This document shows positions 1 to 9,693 of a DNA stretch of 64,000 nucleotides, in pieces. Origin of the DNA: Anaerolineae bacterium (lineage in GTDB: Bacteria > Chloroflexota > Anaerolineae > Aggregatilineales > J027); the NCBI GenBank assembly GCA_019913005.1, contig JAIOHL010000157.1:62001-126000 (forward strand), read 5' to 3'. The position numbers and the translations under genes were made by a program. The notes below the pieces were generated by a model. It was not told the origin of the DNA, searched no databases, and saw nothing but the letters and a program-made list of their open reading frames with translations. Positions within the stretch are counted from its first letter, which is position 1; every line of letters begins with the position of its first letter.

Positions 1-2497
1 TTTTTAGGAGTTCGTAACCGACCCCGGCGCGACCCCCATACAATCCCCATAATTGCACACCTTCTGGCAAGTGGGTCGCAATGCGCCAGCGTCCGGTGGA
101 TTGGGTAAACACATTTTCGGGAATCCGCCTCGCTTGTTGTTCTGTTAAATCCCGTTCAGGGCTGATGAGCGATTCCACTCGCCGCACATCCTCTAATAAA
201 CGCGGTTCATCCAGCCATTCTCTGATATGACGCAGGGCATAGGTGATGGATTTGAGACCACTCGGCCCATTGACCCCCAAATTCCGTGCCAGTCTGTGGC
301 TCAACACTGGATGGTATAGGCGATTTTGCAAAGGCTTAATCGCAGCAAGGGCTAATTCTCGCGCCCCCGGCCAACCCACAACATGATGCAGGGCTGCGAG
401 GAAAAATGCTACCCCACACGCCCCATCATATAATCCATCGCTGATTTGGCCGAATTGATAACGATTAGCGGCAAAGTGATACGTCAACGTTATCCATGTC
501 GCGCTACCATCCTCCCCCCAAATCGCCCGTGCCTGTAACTCATCGGCAATTTGACCCGCCTCACTCATCAATAATTCACGGGGGAGGGAGGTGGCGTTCT
601 GCAAAACTGCGGGTATCTCATCCTCTGTATCAGGTAATTCATGGGCAATACGACAAAACAGTGACCCTCGCATAAACCCAATTTGCTGCTTCAAATCTTT
701 CTCGCCCATAGAATTAAGTCGTTCAATCACGAGGGTGTAGGCCGGACGGTCAAAGACATTTTCGATGGTGATGTCGCCAATGTGCAGGCTGGTCTCACTG
801 GAATTGTAGGTCAGCAAGGGCACATCCATCTGTTCCATCGCCTGCGCCTCGCCCTTGTGGATGTCCCAAAAAACGGGTTTTTCATCCCATGCCAGCAGCA
901 CCCGATTCAGCGATTCAATTTGGATACTGCGATCAATGCCCTCATGTAAATAGCGCGGTTGGAGGGTGTGCTGCAACACGGTTTGATAGGTCTGCGTAGG
1001 TCGGAACACGTATCGCACCCGCTGATTTTTGAACCCTTCCAGTGGGCTACCCTCAGCTAATAATTCTTCCCGATGGGCCATCAAAAAATGGTACATTTCG
1101 GTGAAGCCGTTGATGATTTCGGCTTCATAGTCTTTAGGGGACGTAGCTTCATTACCGAGCGCACTCATATCCACGAACTGCCCATTTGCACCTAATTCCC
1201 ATTTGGGCAGAAATTGCGTTCGTAATACAGAGTTTTCAAGGATGGCATGGGCAGCGGCGCGGGCATCTGGGAAATGGTATTCAATATCGGGGACGCGGTG
1301 GTGCATCAGCGTTTCGGCATCAATCAGAACGGGATATGCAGTGATGTTCATAACATTTTCTGCATGACAGTCATTGGCAGCAAGGGCATGTATTAATCCA
1401 AACATGAATCCTGCCTGCCTGAAAGAAACCTCTAGTATTTTTCTGTGGTTATATTTAAGAGGAAATAATCGTTCGACCCACCCATAGGAATCCATTTCTA
1501 TGAATTTTAAGGTTTTGAGTGGCGATAGGGGATTTGACCATATGTTAAACCATTCCTGTAACTTGGCGAAAGCAACATCTAGCTCAAGAGGACGTGGTTT
1601 ATAAATAATCTCTTGGGCAGGGAATCTTATTCGCATCACAGTTCTTCCATCATGGTGAAAATCCGAAAGACCTGATTGAAGTTGCTCAATAAAAAGATAG
1701 TTCCCTACTATCACGAATTTAAAAATCTCATCAAGGGTTTTGCCATCATCCAATAAACGTAAGAGCATTTCCCAAACGGCTTCAATCCAAAATAACGTGG
1801 TGGTTGCCAATAACCTTGCTAAAACCGAATAATGAGCACAGAAAGATTCAAACTCACCCTTTAGCATTGATTGGACAAAAGCGAGATAATTTTCCTCAGA
1901 TGCTTCGTTAGTTTTAACGAAAGGTGAATCCCTATGTTCTATTGTTTGGAAGGTTTTGAAGGCTACCATCAATCCTCGCGCTGATATTGATGATAGGGTT
2001 TGAAGTAGACTTAGGGCAAGGTTTGAATACGACGGAGAGAACTGAAGGTCAAATCGCTCAATTGTCGCTCTTTTAGCTGATATATCCTTCATTGCAACGA
2101 CGATGAATGGAAATAAGATTTCCTCAAATTCTATGGCTACTTGATGCCCAAAATATATTTTTGTTTCTTCAAGGGTAGATGTCTGAGTAGTTTGAAATAC
2201 AGTTTCTAGTAATTCAGCCCAGAGGGGCAGGGGAGCATTGGGATCACGTCGTCGCACCGACCCCAGCAACGGTTTGACCTGTTCCAGTGTCAGGCCATCC
2301 CATTCTAGTCGCTTACGAAAACGTTCCGGGTCGCCTTGTGCCGCCGTCTGCATCCATGTTTTTAGGCGGGTCTCAATAATTTCGGCTTCGGTGGGGTCGT
2401 TGATCGGCACAAATTCGCCGCTGAGTCGTTCCGCAAGGGTCGCTGATTTTTCCACAATGGTAATCAGCGTATCTCGATAATTGTCCGCTGCCGACAT
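1..2497 (-). CDS. lanM: LanM-type class II lanthipeptide synthetase (3' end beyond window)
   Basis: 832 residues are visible from ATG at 2497; the frame is open to base 1. The N-terminal part is a DUF4135 kinase-like dehydratase that phosphorylates and eliminates Ser/Thr of a precursor peptide. The CylM-type set is present with the right spacing: K300 in YKPR, then D376, H378, N381, D393 and E395 in NDCHAEN...DAE, and R495 and T501 for elimination. A LanC-like cyclase region starts near residue 688 with GLYDGACGV and a second GPSG repeat at 744. Then at 818 comes GLYGGRAGVGYELL, which resembles the last LanC repeat, so the zinc-ligand repeats seem absent. Bases about 1380-2220 are AT-rich compared with both ends. 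It starts 8 bp after an NHLM-type ABC exporter. Family assignment is secure; cyclase competence is doubtful. Confidence 0.9.
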   Translation of the reverse strand, partial: MSAADNYRDTLITIVEKSATLAERLSGEFVPINDPTEAEIIETRLKTWMQTAAQGDPERFRKRLEWDGLTLEQVKPLLGSVRRRDPNAPLPLWAELLETVFQTTQTSTLEETKIYFGHQVAIEFEEILFPFIVVAMKDISAKRATIERFDLQFSPSYSNLALSLLQTLSSISARGLMVAFKTFQTIEHRDSPFVKTNEASEENYLAFVQSMLKGEFESFCAHYSVLARLLATTTLFWIEAVWEMLLRLLDDGKTLDEIFKFVIVGNYLFIEQLQSGLSDFHHDGRTVMRIRFPAQEIIYKPRPLELDVAFAKLQEWFNIWSNPLSPLKTLKFIEMDSYGWVERLFPLKYNHRKILEVSFRQAGFMFGLIHALAANDCHAENVMNITAYPVLIDAETLMHHRVPDIEYHFPDARAAAHAILENSVLRTQFLPKWELGANGQFVDMSALGNEATSPKDYEAEIINGFTEMYHFLMAHREELLAEGSPLEGFKNQRVRYVFRPTQTYQTVLQHTLQPRYLHEGIDRSIQIESLNRVLLAWDEKPVFWDIHKGEAQAMEQMDVPLLTYNSSETSLHIGDITIENVFDRPAYTLVIERLNSMGEKDLKQQIGFMRGSLFCRIAHELPDTEDEIPAVLQNATSLPRELLMSEAGQIADELQARAIWGEDGSATWITLTYHFAANRYQFGQISDGLYDGACGVAFFLAALHHVVGWPGARELALAAIKPLQNRLYHPVLSHRLARNLGVNGPSGLKSITYALRHIREWLDEPRLLEDVRRVESLISPERDLTEQQARRIPENVFTQSTGRWRIATHLPEGVQLWGLYGGRAGVGYELLK

Positions 2498-2505
2498 AGG
2501 GCCGC

Positions 2506-5445
2506 CTACGCGAATTGACGTTTGGCGAGTTGAGAAAACAGGCCGCGCTGATTAATCAACTCCTGATATGTCCCCACCTGCACAATTTGCCCCGCATCCA
2601 TCACGATAATCCGATCCGCATTTTGAATCGTGCTGAGGCGATGGGCAATCACGATACGCGTCACGTCCAGATTATCAAGGCTCTGGCTGACAGTGGCCTG
2701 TGTGCGATTGTCGAGGGCGCTGGTGGCCTCATCAAAAAAGATGATACGCGGTTTGTTGACGAGGGCGCGGGCAATCAACAGGCGTTGGCGCTGTCCACCG
2801 GAGAGGGTGCTGCCGCCTTCACTCACGACGGTGTGCATCCCCATCGGCATCGCTTTAATGTCATCTTCAATGCCCGCCTGTTTTGCCGCCTCCCACGCAT
2901 CCTCAATCGTGAGCAGGCTGGCCCCGATGATATTGGTGTAAATATCGCCAGACATCAAACGACTGTTTTGCAATACGACCCCCATCTGACGCCGCACCGC
3001 CCGTAAATCGAGTTCGGCTAAATCCTGCCCATCATAAAAAATCGCACCAGATTCGGGTTTTTCAAAGCCGAGCAGCAAACGCATCAGGGTAGATTTGCCA
3101 CACCCCGATGCGCCAACCAGCGCCACAAACTCCCCGCGATTAATCGTCAACGAGATATTTTTCAAAATCAGTGGGCCATCACCCCTATAGCGGAAGGACA
3201 AGCTGCTGACTTCGATATTCCCGGTCAATTCGCTGGGGTCAGATTTGGCGTCATCGGCTTCGGGGAGCGCGTGCAAAATGGGCTTGGCGCGTTCATAAAC
3301 CGGGACAACACTCAACGCCGAAACCAATGTGCGGCTGAGGTCAAGACTGGCGGTCAAAAATTGCGTGAACGCGATATAGAAGGCCAAAAATGTACCCGTC
3401 GTCAGGGCGCTGGCATCGCGGTTGGCGACTACCCCAAAGATAACTATTAAGGCCAAGACCGGGAAAATGGCGTTAAATACCGTCAGCCGATTTTCGACCA
3501 TACGGGCGCGATAGGCCAAGCGTTTTTGTTCGGCAAATTCCCCTGCCCAAATCGAGAAAGCGCGATTTTCAGCACCCGCGATACGGAATTTGGAAACGCC
3601 GTTGATAAATTGGAGGACGCGGCTAGAAATCCGGCCCTGAATATTGGTGATGCGTCGTTGATAACGCAGTTGCAGAATGCCGGAGATGGTCGTCACGATA
3701 AACGCGAATGTCACCAACCCGGAGGCAATCAAAGCGAGGCTGACATCGTAATAAAACAGCAGGCCAAAGCTGAAAATCGAGAAGATGCCTGTAAATAGGG
3801 ACAGCGTAATCGTACCGGAAAGGGTGCGCCGGATGAGGTCAATACCCATCGCGCGGCTGCTGAGATCGCCTGCCGAATAGCTGCGGAAAAACGAGGCGGG
3901 TAGGGCCAGCACCCGATCCCAAATGGCAGCCTGAATCGAACTATCCAATTTGCCGCTAATCCGTAATAGGGCGATACTGCGCGTGACCTGAAACAGCGCC
4001 GAAGCAAAAGCCGTCGCCAGCAAAAATATCCCGATAATCAACAAATCTGAACGATTGCCACGCGGGATGGTCGTGTCAAATAGGATGCCGATAAAAATGG
4101 GCGTGACCATGCTGAGAATGCCACCGGCAATCCCCATCAACAGCATCATCAAAAGGTCGTTTTTCGCGCCGCGCATCCCGAACCGCAGCAAATCAAGCCC
4201 ATTCAATTCACGGGCGGGCAGAGGGCGATAAAAAGCAAAGGCGAAGGGTTCTAATTGGGCAGCTAGTTCAGCATTCACCGAGACAGCGGTTTTTTCAAAG
4301 GGGTCATGGAGTTGATAGCCTGACCCCTCATAGGCCAGTACAACGGGTTTTTTGCTTTCTTCCACAAACGCCACCATCGGGCCGCTGTCATTGTTCCACC
4401 ATTCTCCCTGCAAGACGACCCTACGGGTACGCACCCGCGACGTCTGTGCGATACGTTCGACCTGCTGTGTATGGCTGTATTTGCGGTCAGTGCTGGGTTG
4501 AGTACGTAGCGGAATTTGCTGAATATTGCCAAGCAGTTGACAGGCGGCCAAAACGGGGTCACGGTTGTCTAGGCTGGTATAGGCAATCTGGTCGGTTGTA
4601 CCCCATGTCGCCGCTAATTGTGAAAAGGCGTGTTCGACTTTGGTCGCATCAGAGGCGTTTTTCTCTTGCAGACGCGCCCATTCGTTATGCAGGTTTTGTT
4701 TAAGATTGGCAGCAACACTGTCAAGGGTAATGGCATGGAAAGCTGACACACAGTTCCACTCTTTATCCCGCGCAATGACTCCCTCGGTGTTGAGGGTGGC
4801 AAGGGTCACTTCATCAAGGGCAGTCAGCCATGTTTCACGCGAGACCGGGAAAAATGTTTCCCCCTGAATCGTTGGGACATCTCGGAGGGCCATTAGGCGT
4901 GACGATCCTTTGACATGCCGCACCCACACTAAGCCACGTTTGGGCCGAGCCGTCTGGGTGGCTTTCAACGATTTATTTTTACCCGCCTCCAGCACTTCGT
5001 AATCTTTTGGCCCGATGCCGCGTGCAATCCCCGCCGAAAGCCCTGCCGCCCATTTTTCGAGCAGCCCCGCGATAATTCCAGCATATTCCGGCTCTTGGGC
5101 CAGTTCTTTTAGACGCGATTGACGCATTTTCAGTAACTGTGTACCGGGAGCATTATTCGCCAATAAGCCTAGATTGCGACCTGCTAAATCCATGCCTAGC
5201 AGCAAATGACCTGTTTCGCCACGAAAAAGGTGGGCACGCGCACCGATAGCCTCGCCATTTTCGATCTTGACCGCAAACACATCTACCAAGCCGGAATAGA
5301 CCAACCAGACCGAATCCTTATCATCTAGCAACAGTGGTTGATTGCCACTGACGGTCAGCAGGCGGCCTTCTTTATAACGCAGGCGCAGCAGGAATAATTC
5401 CCATGCGTCGGAGGTTGTGGCTTTAATTTCTTCGTTTAGAACCAT
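2506..5445 (-). CDS. NHLM/NHLP-type bacteriocin export ABC transporter, permease/ATPase without peptidase
   Basis: This 979-residue ABC exporter has about 420 N-terminal residues without a recognisable C39 catalytic set. Six membrane segments follow (about 430-700), then a nucleotide-binding domain with Walker A GASGCGKST near 777, signature LSGGQRQR near 880 and Walker [11 protein letters not shown]. Length and layout match the second transporter of NHLM-type RiPP clusters, which pairs with a peptidase-bearing partner to export modified peptides across the membrane. That partner lies 8 bp upstream and lanM 8 bp downstream, so the three are surely cotranscribed. All ATPase motifs are intact. 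Confidence 0.9.
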   Translation of the reverse strand: MVLNEEIKATTSDAWELFLLRLRYKEGRLLTVSGNQPLLLDDKDSVWLVYSGLVDVFAVKIENGEAIGARAHLFRGETGHLLLGMDLAGRNLGLLANNAPGTQLLKMRQSRLKELAQEPEYAGIIAGLLEKWAAGLSAGIARGIGPKDYEVLEAGKNKSLKATQTARPKRGLVWVRHVKGSSRLMALRDVPTIQGETFFPVSRETWLTALDEVTLATLNTEGVIARDKEWNCVSAFHAITLDSVAANLKQNLHNEWARLQEKNASDATKVEHAFSQLAATWGTTDQIAYTSLDNRDPVLAACQLLGNIQQIPLRTQPSTDRKYSHTQQVERIAQTSRVRTRRVVLQGEWWNNDSGPMVAFVEESKKPVVLAYEGSGYQLHDPFEKTAVSVNAELAAQLEPFAFAFYRPLPARELNGLDLLRFGMRGAKNDLLMMLLMGIAGGILSMVTPIFIGILFDTTIPRGNRSDLLIIGIFLLATAFASALFQVTRSIALLRISGKLDSSIQAAIWDRVLALPASFFRSYSAGDLSSRAMGIDLIRRTLSGTITLSLFTGIFSIFSFGLLFYYDVSLALIASGLVTFAFIVTTISGILQLRYQRRITNIQGRISSRVLQFINGVSKFRIAGAENRAFSIWAGEFAEQKRLAYRARMVENRLTVFNAIFPVLALIVIFGVVANRDASALTTGTFLAFYIAFTQFLTASLDLSRTLVSALSVVPVYERAKPILHALPEADDAKSDPSELTGNIEVSSLSFRYRGDGPLILKNISLTINRGEFVALVGASGCGKSTLMRLLLGFEKPESGAIFYDGQDLAELDLRAVRRQMGVVLQNSRLMSGDIYTNIIGASLLTIEDAWEAAKQAGIEDDIKAMPMGMHTVVSEGGSTLSGGQRQRLLIARALVNKPRIIFFDEATSALDNRTQATVSQSLDNLDVTRIVIAHRLSTIQNADRIIVMDAGQIVQVGTYQELINQRGLFSQLAKRQFA

Positions 5446-5453
5446 ATTTCCAC

Positions 5454-7715
5454 TTAAACCAGTTTATCCAATAAGGACTTGGCGGTGCGTTTCTTCTTTT
5501 CGGGGGCTTCCGCGCCAATCAGGGTAGCATATGGCCCTTCTTGTTTGACCATCTCATCATGGGTGCCGCGCTGCACGACCTTGCCTTTTTCCAACACGAT
5601 AATTTCGTCACAGTCGCGGATGGTGCTGATGCGGTGGGCCACAATCAAACAGGTACAGCCACGCCGTCGCAGATTATCGTCAATCATCAGTTCGGTTACG
5701 GGGTCAAGGGCGCTGGTGGCTTCATCCAAGACCAAAACGGTGGGATTGCCGACCAGTGCGCGGGCAATTTCCAATCTCTGGCGCTGACCCCCACTAAAAT
5801 TGCGCCCATCTTCCTCAATCACATGGTCATACCCACCGGGACGGGTGACAATGTCATTATGGATAGCGGCATCTTTGGCGGCTTGATAAATATCGGTGCG
5901 CGGAATGGTGGCATCCCACAGGGTCAGATTATCGCGGATCGAGCCTTCAAACATGAAAATATCTTGATCCACCATCGCCACCGAATTATTCATGATGCTG
6001 CGGGGAATGTCTTGGCGCGGTTTGCCATCAAACAAAATTTCGCCGTCCCATGCCTCATATAAACCCACCACTAATTTTGAAATGGTAGATTTACCACTGC
6101 CGGAGCCGCCAACTAAAGCAACCCGCTGACCCGGTTTTAATTTGAGGTTGAAATCCTGAATGAGAGGTGCTTCAAGACGGCTGTAGCCAAAAGTAATATT
6201 TTTGAGTTCGACATATCCCTCCAATTTGACTTGGGCTTCGCTGCCGTTTTCCCCATTCATCGGAATATCACGATCCACTTGCGGGTCGGGGTGATAACGC
6301 AGAACATCATCGAGACGGCCCATATCCCCCGTGACCTCTTGCAGCCGTCCCCCCAGATTAACCAATTGATTGACTGGGCTGAGGAAGCTCCCCATCAAAC
6401 TTTGGAAAGCTACCAGCATACCGACGGTCATCTCACCTTCTATGACACGCAGCCCCCCCAAGACCAGAATCGCGGCAGTGTTGATTGCGCCGAGCAGGGG
6501 AGGCAGTACACTCAACAATTGGGAGGAGAGACCTAGTTCTTGGTCAGCGTTTAAAGTCTTGGCTTGATACCCGGCCCAACGCGCAAAAAAATCGGATTCC
6601 GCTCCGGTGGCTTTGAGAGTCTCAATGATTTGCAGGCCGCTGGTGGCTGTACCAAGCATCTTGCCGCGCTCTTGCAATACCCGCTGATTGGCATCAATCC
6701 GGCGGCGCGAAACATACCTTAGGCCTAAAATATTGAGGGCGGCGATCACAATGCCAATGAGGGTCAGCAAAATATCATATTGGAACATCAAAACGGCATA
6801 GAATATCACCAGCACGGTGCTAATCATGGTCGTAGCGAGTTCACCGGAGAGCAGTTGCGCCACGCGGTCATTAATCGCCACCCGTGAGCCAATTTCCGCC
6901 CCGTAGCGCTGTGCAAAAAATTCAATGGGTAGGCGGAGGACATGCCAGAAAAATCGGCTGCTGCTGCTCAGGGCAAGTTTGGTTTCCATCCGCAGCAAAT
7001 ATAACTGCTGAAACCATGTCAATACGGCACGCAGCACGGCGGTTAGGGCCATGCCGATGAGCAGAGCCGCAATCCATTCCTGCTGACCGATGAGGATGTC
7101 GTCAATAAATATCCGCGAAAAAGTGGGGATGATGAACCCCGGTATCACCAAGAACAGGCTAGTGATGACCACAAATACTAGCGCGACTTCTGACCCATGT
7201 AACCGACTTTTAAGCGCTGTTATGAGATTGGGTTTATCGCCGCCCGCTTGAAAATTGGCGCCGGGTTCAAACAACAGCGCTACCCCAGTGAAGCCTTGAT
7301 CGAATTCTTCATGGGAAACCGTGCGCGGGCCGATGGCGGGATCGTTGAGATAGACGACCTTTTTGCCAAAGCCCTCTACTACCAAAAAGTGATTAAAGTT
7401 CCAAAAGACAATAATCGGAAATTTAAGTGATTTGAGTCCCTCCGGTTCACGTTTGATGGCACGGCACTCCAACCCATATTTGCGGGCGGCCTTGAGCATA
7501 TTGCTGGCTTTGCTGCCATCCCGCGAGACGCCACATTCAACCCGCAGTTCTTCCAGTGGCACATAACGACCATAGTAGCGCAAGACAATCCCTAATGCCG
7601 CCGCTCCGCATTCAACGGCCTCCATTTGCAGGAGGGTGGGGGTGCGCGTGCGTTTGCTGGTTCTTTCAACTACTGCTGGTTCTTTTGCAGCTTTTGAATC
7701 TTGGTTATCTGCCAT
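5454..7715 (-). CDS. NHLM/NHLP-type bacteriocin export ABC transporter with C39 leader peptidase
   Basis: This is a peptidase-containing ABC exporter that removes the leader after a double-Gly-type site and exports the peptide. Counting from MADNQ at 7715, the C39 papain-like domain has Q30, C36 (VECGAAALG), H109 (NFNHFLV) and D125 (LNDPA), so it looks active. Transmembrane segments follow, then an ATPase domain with Walker [10 protein letters not shown], signature FSGGQRQR and Walker [10 protein letters not shown]. Earlier in-frame ATGs at 7724 and 7745 exist but have no good ribosome site; the chosen start overlaps the upstream gene by 11 bp. C39 cleavage implies a leader-bearing precursor, which is not seen in this window. 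Confidence 0.9.
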   Translation of the reverse strand: MADNQDSKAAKEPAVVERTSKRTRTPTLLQMEAVECGAAALGIVLRYYGRYVPLEELRVECGVSRDGSKASNMLKAARKYGLECRAIKREPEGLKSLKFPIIVFWNFNHFLVVEGFGKKVVYLNDPAIGPRTVSHEEFDQGFTGVALLFEPGANFQAGGDKPNLITALKSRLHGSEVALVFVVITSLFLVIPGFIIPTFSRIFIDDILIGQQEWIAALLIGMALTAVLRAVLTWFQQLYLLRMETKLALSSSSRFFWHVLRLPIEFFAQRYGAEIGSRVAINDRVAQLLSGELATTMISTVLVIFYAVLMFQYDILLTLIGIVIAALNILGLRYVSRRRIDANQRVLQERGKMLGTATSGLQIIETLKATGAESDFFARWAGYQAKTLNADQELGLSSQLLSVLPPLLGAINTAAILVLGGLRVIEGEMTVGMLVAFQSLMGSFLSPVNQLVNLGGRLQEVTGDMGRLDDVLRYHPDPQVDRDIPMNGENGSEAQVKLEGYVELKNITFGYSRLEAPLIQDFNLKLKPGQRVALVGGSGSGKSTISKLVVGLYEAWDGEILFDGKPRQDIPRSIMNNSVAMVDQDIFMFEGSIRDNLTLWDATIPRTDIYQAAKDAAIHNDIVTRPGGYDHVIEEDGRNFSGGQRQRLEIARALVGNPTVLVLDEATSALDPVTELMIDDNLRRRGCTCLIVAHRISTIRDCDEIIVLEKGKVVQRGTHDEMVKQEGPYATLIGAEAPEKKKRTAKSLLDKLV

Positions 7716-8289
7716 AAAATTCATCTTCCCAAGAATCAGGTACATGCAAGTAAATGGCTAGATAAACGATGTGGGCTATTTGAGGATCTGGTAAATGGTT
7801 TGCGATACGGTCATTTACTGCTTGTATACTTTCCGTCACAGGGTTTTCTCCAAATAAGATATTTTCACCTACACCGAATGAATAAGTCGTCTCGGCCAAA
7901 TGATAACACGATCCATCAGCTTCATATTTAACCATTGGCCCTTGACTATATGGACTATATTTGGCCTGCTCACGGAATTTTTCACAATCCTTTGGTAGAA
8001 ATTTGACGGACTCCCAGCCATCAAATCCTAAAAATGCGATTCCAATTTTTTCGAGGTCTCTGCTGAAATCTGCTATTGCCTCTAGGGGTAGTAGCTGGTA
8101 TTCAGGATATACATCATATTTCTTGATTAGAGAGGCAAGCTCTGATTTATACCAATCTGCTTTTTCACCTGTTATTTCTAGCCAGTAGGTATTGGTTTCC
8201 AGACGTGCCTCATAAGCCTTTACATTAGCAAGTGGATCATATTCAAAGCCTTTGAGGGCCTCTCTGAATTTCCTTAGAATTTTAAACAT
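7705..8289 (-). CDS. Unrecognised protein inside the lanthipeptide operon
   Basis: I do not recognise this protein of about 194 residues. It is soluble, with no signal peptide, and acidic. The N-terminal part is helical and charged ([18 protein letters not shown]); the rest is rich in aromatic residues. There are only two cysteines (KDCEKF and GSCYHL), so it does not look like a lanthipeptide precursor. ATG at 8289 is preferred over TTG at 8301 because GGAAA lies 8 bases upstream. It sits between the HlyD-like adaptor and the C39 exporter and overlaps the latter by 11 bp, so it is part of the operon. Its DNA is more AT-rich than its neighbours. Immunity, an accessory enzyme or a leader-binding role are all possible, but nothing in the sequence decides. 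Confidence 0.75.
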   Translation of the reverse strand: MFKILRKFREALKGFEYDPLANVKAYEARLETNTYWLEITGEKADWYKSELASLIKKYDVYPEYQLLPLEAIADFSRDLEKIGIAFLGFDGWESVKFLPKDCEKFREQAKYSPYSQGPMVKYEADGSCYHLAETTYSFGVGENILFGENPVTESIQAVNDRIANHLPDPQIAHIVYLAIYLHVPDSWEDEFYGR

Positions 8290-8310
8290 TGAAATTTCCA
8301 ACTAAATCAA

Positions 8311-8919
8311 CTATTCGAACACCGGAAAGACGCGGCTGATGGGGCGGTCTTCGCTGACGGTGATAATGGCGACAATGGGTGTCCCAACCGTCAATTTGCG
8401 CGGCGGGCCATCTTTAGAAGTCCACTCAAAACCGCTTTCGGTATCGTCACTGGGTTTGAGTTCCAACCGCACCTCAATGGCGGGGCCAGATGGCAACGTT
8501 GAACTGGCAATCTCGTCATTCCCCACCGTATCCAAAACCTGCTGGTGGGTGACGGGTACGTCGCCAACTTCGCGTACTACCGCCTTGACGTAGCCATAGG
8601 TCTCCGTTTTGACCGTCGAAACTTGGATTTCAACTTCCATACCGGGGCGGAGTTGTGCGCCTTCATCTAAGGGAACATAGATGACCGCTTCTAGCCCATC
8701 GTTCGCAAGGCTGTTAACCAAAACCCCGTTGCCCTCAGCTTCTTCGGGAATGCTGCCAAAGATGGCCCATAACCCGCCTACCACCAGCAAAATCGCTATT
8801 GCAATCAGCGCCAGCCATGCGCGGGGAGAGGTGATTTTCATGAGTTGGTCAAGCTGTTCGGGCGAGGAGAGCCGATCAAGCGCAACTTTGCGGAAGAGTC
8901 TATTTTGGACGTTTTGCAT
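8311..8919 (-). CDS. HlyD-like secretion adaptor of the NHLM bacteriocin system
   Basis: 202 residues. A short cytoplasmic N-terminus (LDRLSSPEQLDQLMKI) precedes one membrane helix at about 34-55 (LALIAIAILLVVGGLWAIFG). A beta-barrel/lipoyl-like region follows, with EGNGVLV at the usual entry strand and the exit part VPLDEGAQLRPGMEVEIQVS. The long coiled-coil hairpin of true HlyD proteins is missing, as in the small adaptors of NHLM-type clusters. It probably assists the two ABC exporters downstream. It is the first gene of the operon, 47 bases after the -10 box, with a weak CGGGA ribosome site. Confidence 0.85.
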   Translation of the reverse strand: MQNVQNRLFRKVALDRLSSPEQLDQLMKITSPRAWLALIAIAILLVVGGLWAIFGSIPEEAEGNGVLVNSLANDGLEAVIYVPLDEGAQLRPGMEVEIQVSTVKTETYGYVKAVVREVGDVPVTHQQVLDTVGNDEIASSTLPSGPAIEVRLELKPSDDTESGFEWTSKDGPPRKLTVGTPIVAIITVSEDRPISRVFPVFE

Positions 8920-8965
8920 CGCACTAAATCCCGCTGTGTTATAGCAAAATGGGGTACTACCATTG

Positions 8966-8993
8966 ATTGTATGCCTTGTGGGGGGGATGTCAA
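8966..8993 (-). promoter_or_regulatory. Promoter of the lanthipeptide operon
   Basis: On the minus strand there is a perfect -35 TTGACA (8993-8988), a 16-base spacer containing a run of seven C, and a -10 TACAAT (8971-8966). Transcription would start near 8959, giving a leader of about 40 bases before the HlyD-like start. No other promoter is obvious until lanM, so it should drive all five genes. Confidence 0.7.
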
Positions 8994-9074
8994 ACGAAAA
9001 GCCCCTGAACTGTCCTTCTGTTGAAAAAATGTTTTGGATAGGTCAGGAATTCATCCGTGTAGGGACGACAAGGG

Positions 9075-9108
9075 AAAATTCCTCATGACCCTCTCAGGAA
9101 TTTTTTGA
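9075..9108 (-). terminator. Likely intrinsic terminator after the lipoprotein gene
   Basis: AAAATTCCT at 9075-9083 pairs perfectly with AGGAATTTT at 9096-9104. It is AT-rich and has only four U on the minus side but six on the plus side, so direction is uncertain. It lies 30 bases past the stop at 9138. Confidence 0.45.
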
Positions 9109-9137
9109 ATAATTGTTGTAAAAATAGAGTGTGTGGG

Positions 9138-9629
9138 TTAAGATGTCGGCGTAAGCGTTGGCAAATTCTGGCTTTCTTCCGCTTTCATGCCGTCTACACG
9201 CCATTTGCCGCCTTTGAACCACAAGCCCAAAAGCACAGCGGGTTCCAAATTGGTGTCATGTACCTGTGTGGCACGCTGTCCATCAGCGGTGTTGGCGGTA
9301 ATGACCCAAATGCCGGACATACGAATGGTGCGGCGATCAACGGCTTGTTCAGCGATGACTTCAAATTTGGTTTGGCTCAAATCAATTTCGGCATTGGCGT
9401 TGGCATAGGCCGTTGCAGTGTCGAGGAAGGATAGGCGGGTTTGATCGCTTGAAAGCTCACGTACAGCGGTGGCATTTCCGCTGAAAAGGGCCGCAATAAA
9501 ATCTTCGGCTGCTTGGGCTGGATCACCCGTTGGTTTTTCTGGTTCAGGTACCTCATCTTGGCAAGCCGAAAGGCTGACGGCAAGCAGAACGGCAATAAGT
9601 AAGAGGGTGGGCAGGAATTGTTTTTTCAT
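9138..9629 (-). CDS. Small secreted lipoprotein of unknown function
   Basis: 163 residues. There is a clear lipoprotein signal peptide with lipobox LSAC and the acylated Cys at about residue 23, followed by a Pro/Glu-rich spacer. The remaining 120 residues look like a single alpha+beta domain of the kind seen in NTF2-like or DUF4878-like lipoproteins (EDFIAALFSGNATAVRELSSD, then beta strands). It is divergent from the carbonic anhydrase gene. The function is unknown. Confidence 0.75.
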   Translation of the reverse strand: MKKQFLPTLLLIAVLLAVSLSACQDEVPEPEKPTGDPAQAAEDFIAALFSGNATAVRELSSDQTRLSFLDTATAYANANAEIDLSQTKFEVIAEQAVDRRTIRMSGIWVITANTADGQRATQVHDTNLEPAVLLGLWFKGGKWRVDGMKAEESQNLPTLTPTS

Positions 9630-9693
9630 AACGAGAAGTATACAAAAACATCAAGTTCTCCCGCAAGCACAATCATAAGAAAGGTGAAATTGC

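Noticed and set aside
7705-8289. The unknown 194-residue protein as the RiPP precursor
   Set aside because: It is too long, globular in composition, has only two Cys and no double-Gly site near a Cys/Thr-rich core.
9000-9137. Search for a lanthipeptide precursor upstream of the operon promoter
   Set aside because: The bases hold only an AT-rich stem-loop and no ORF with a leader and Cys/Ser/Thr-rich core.
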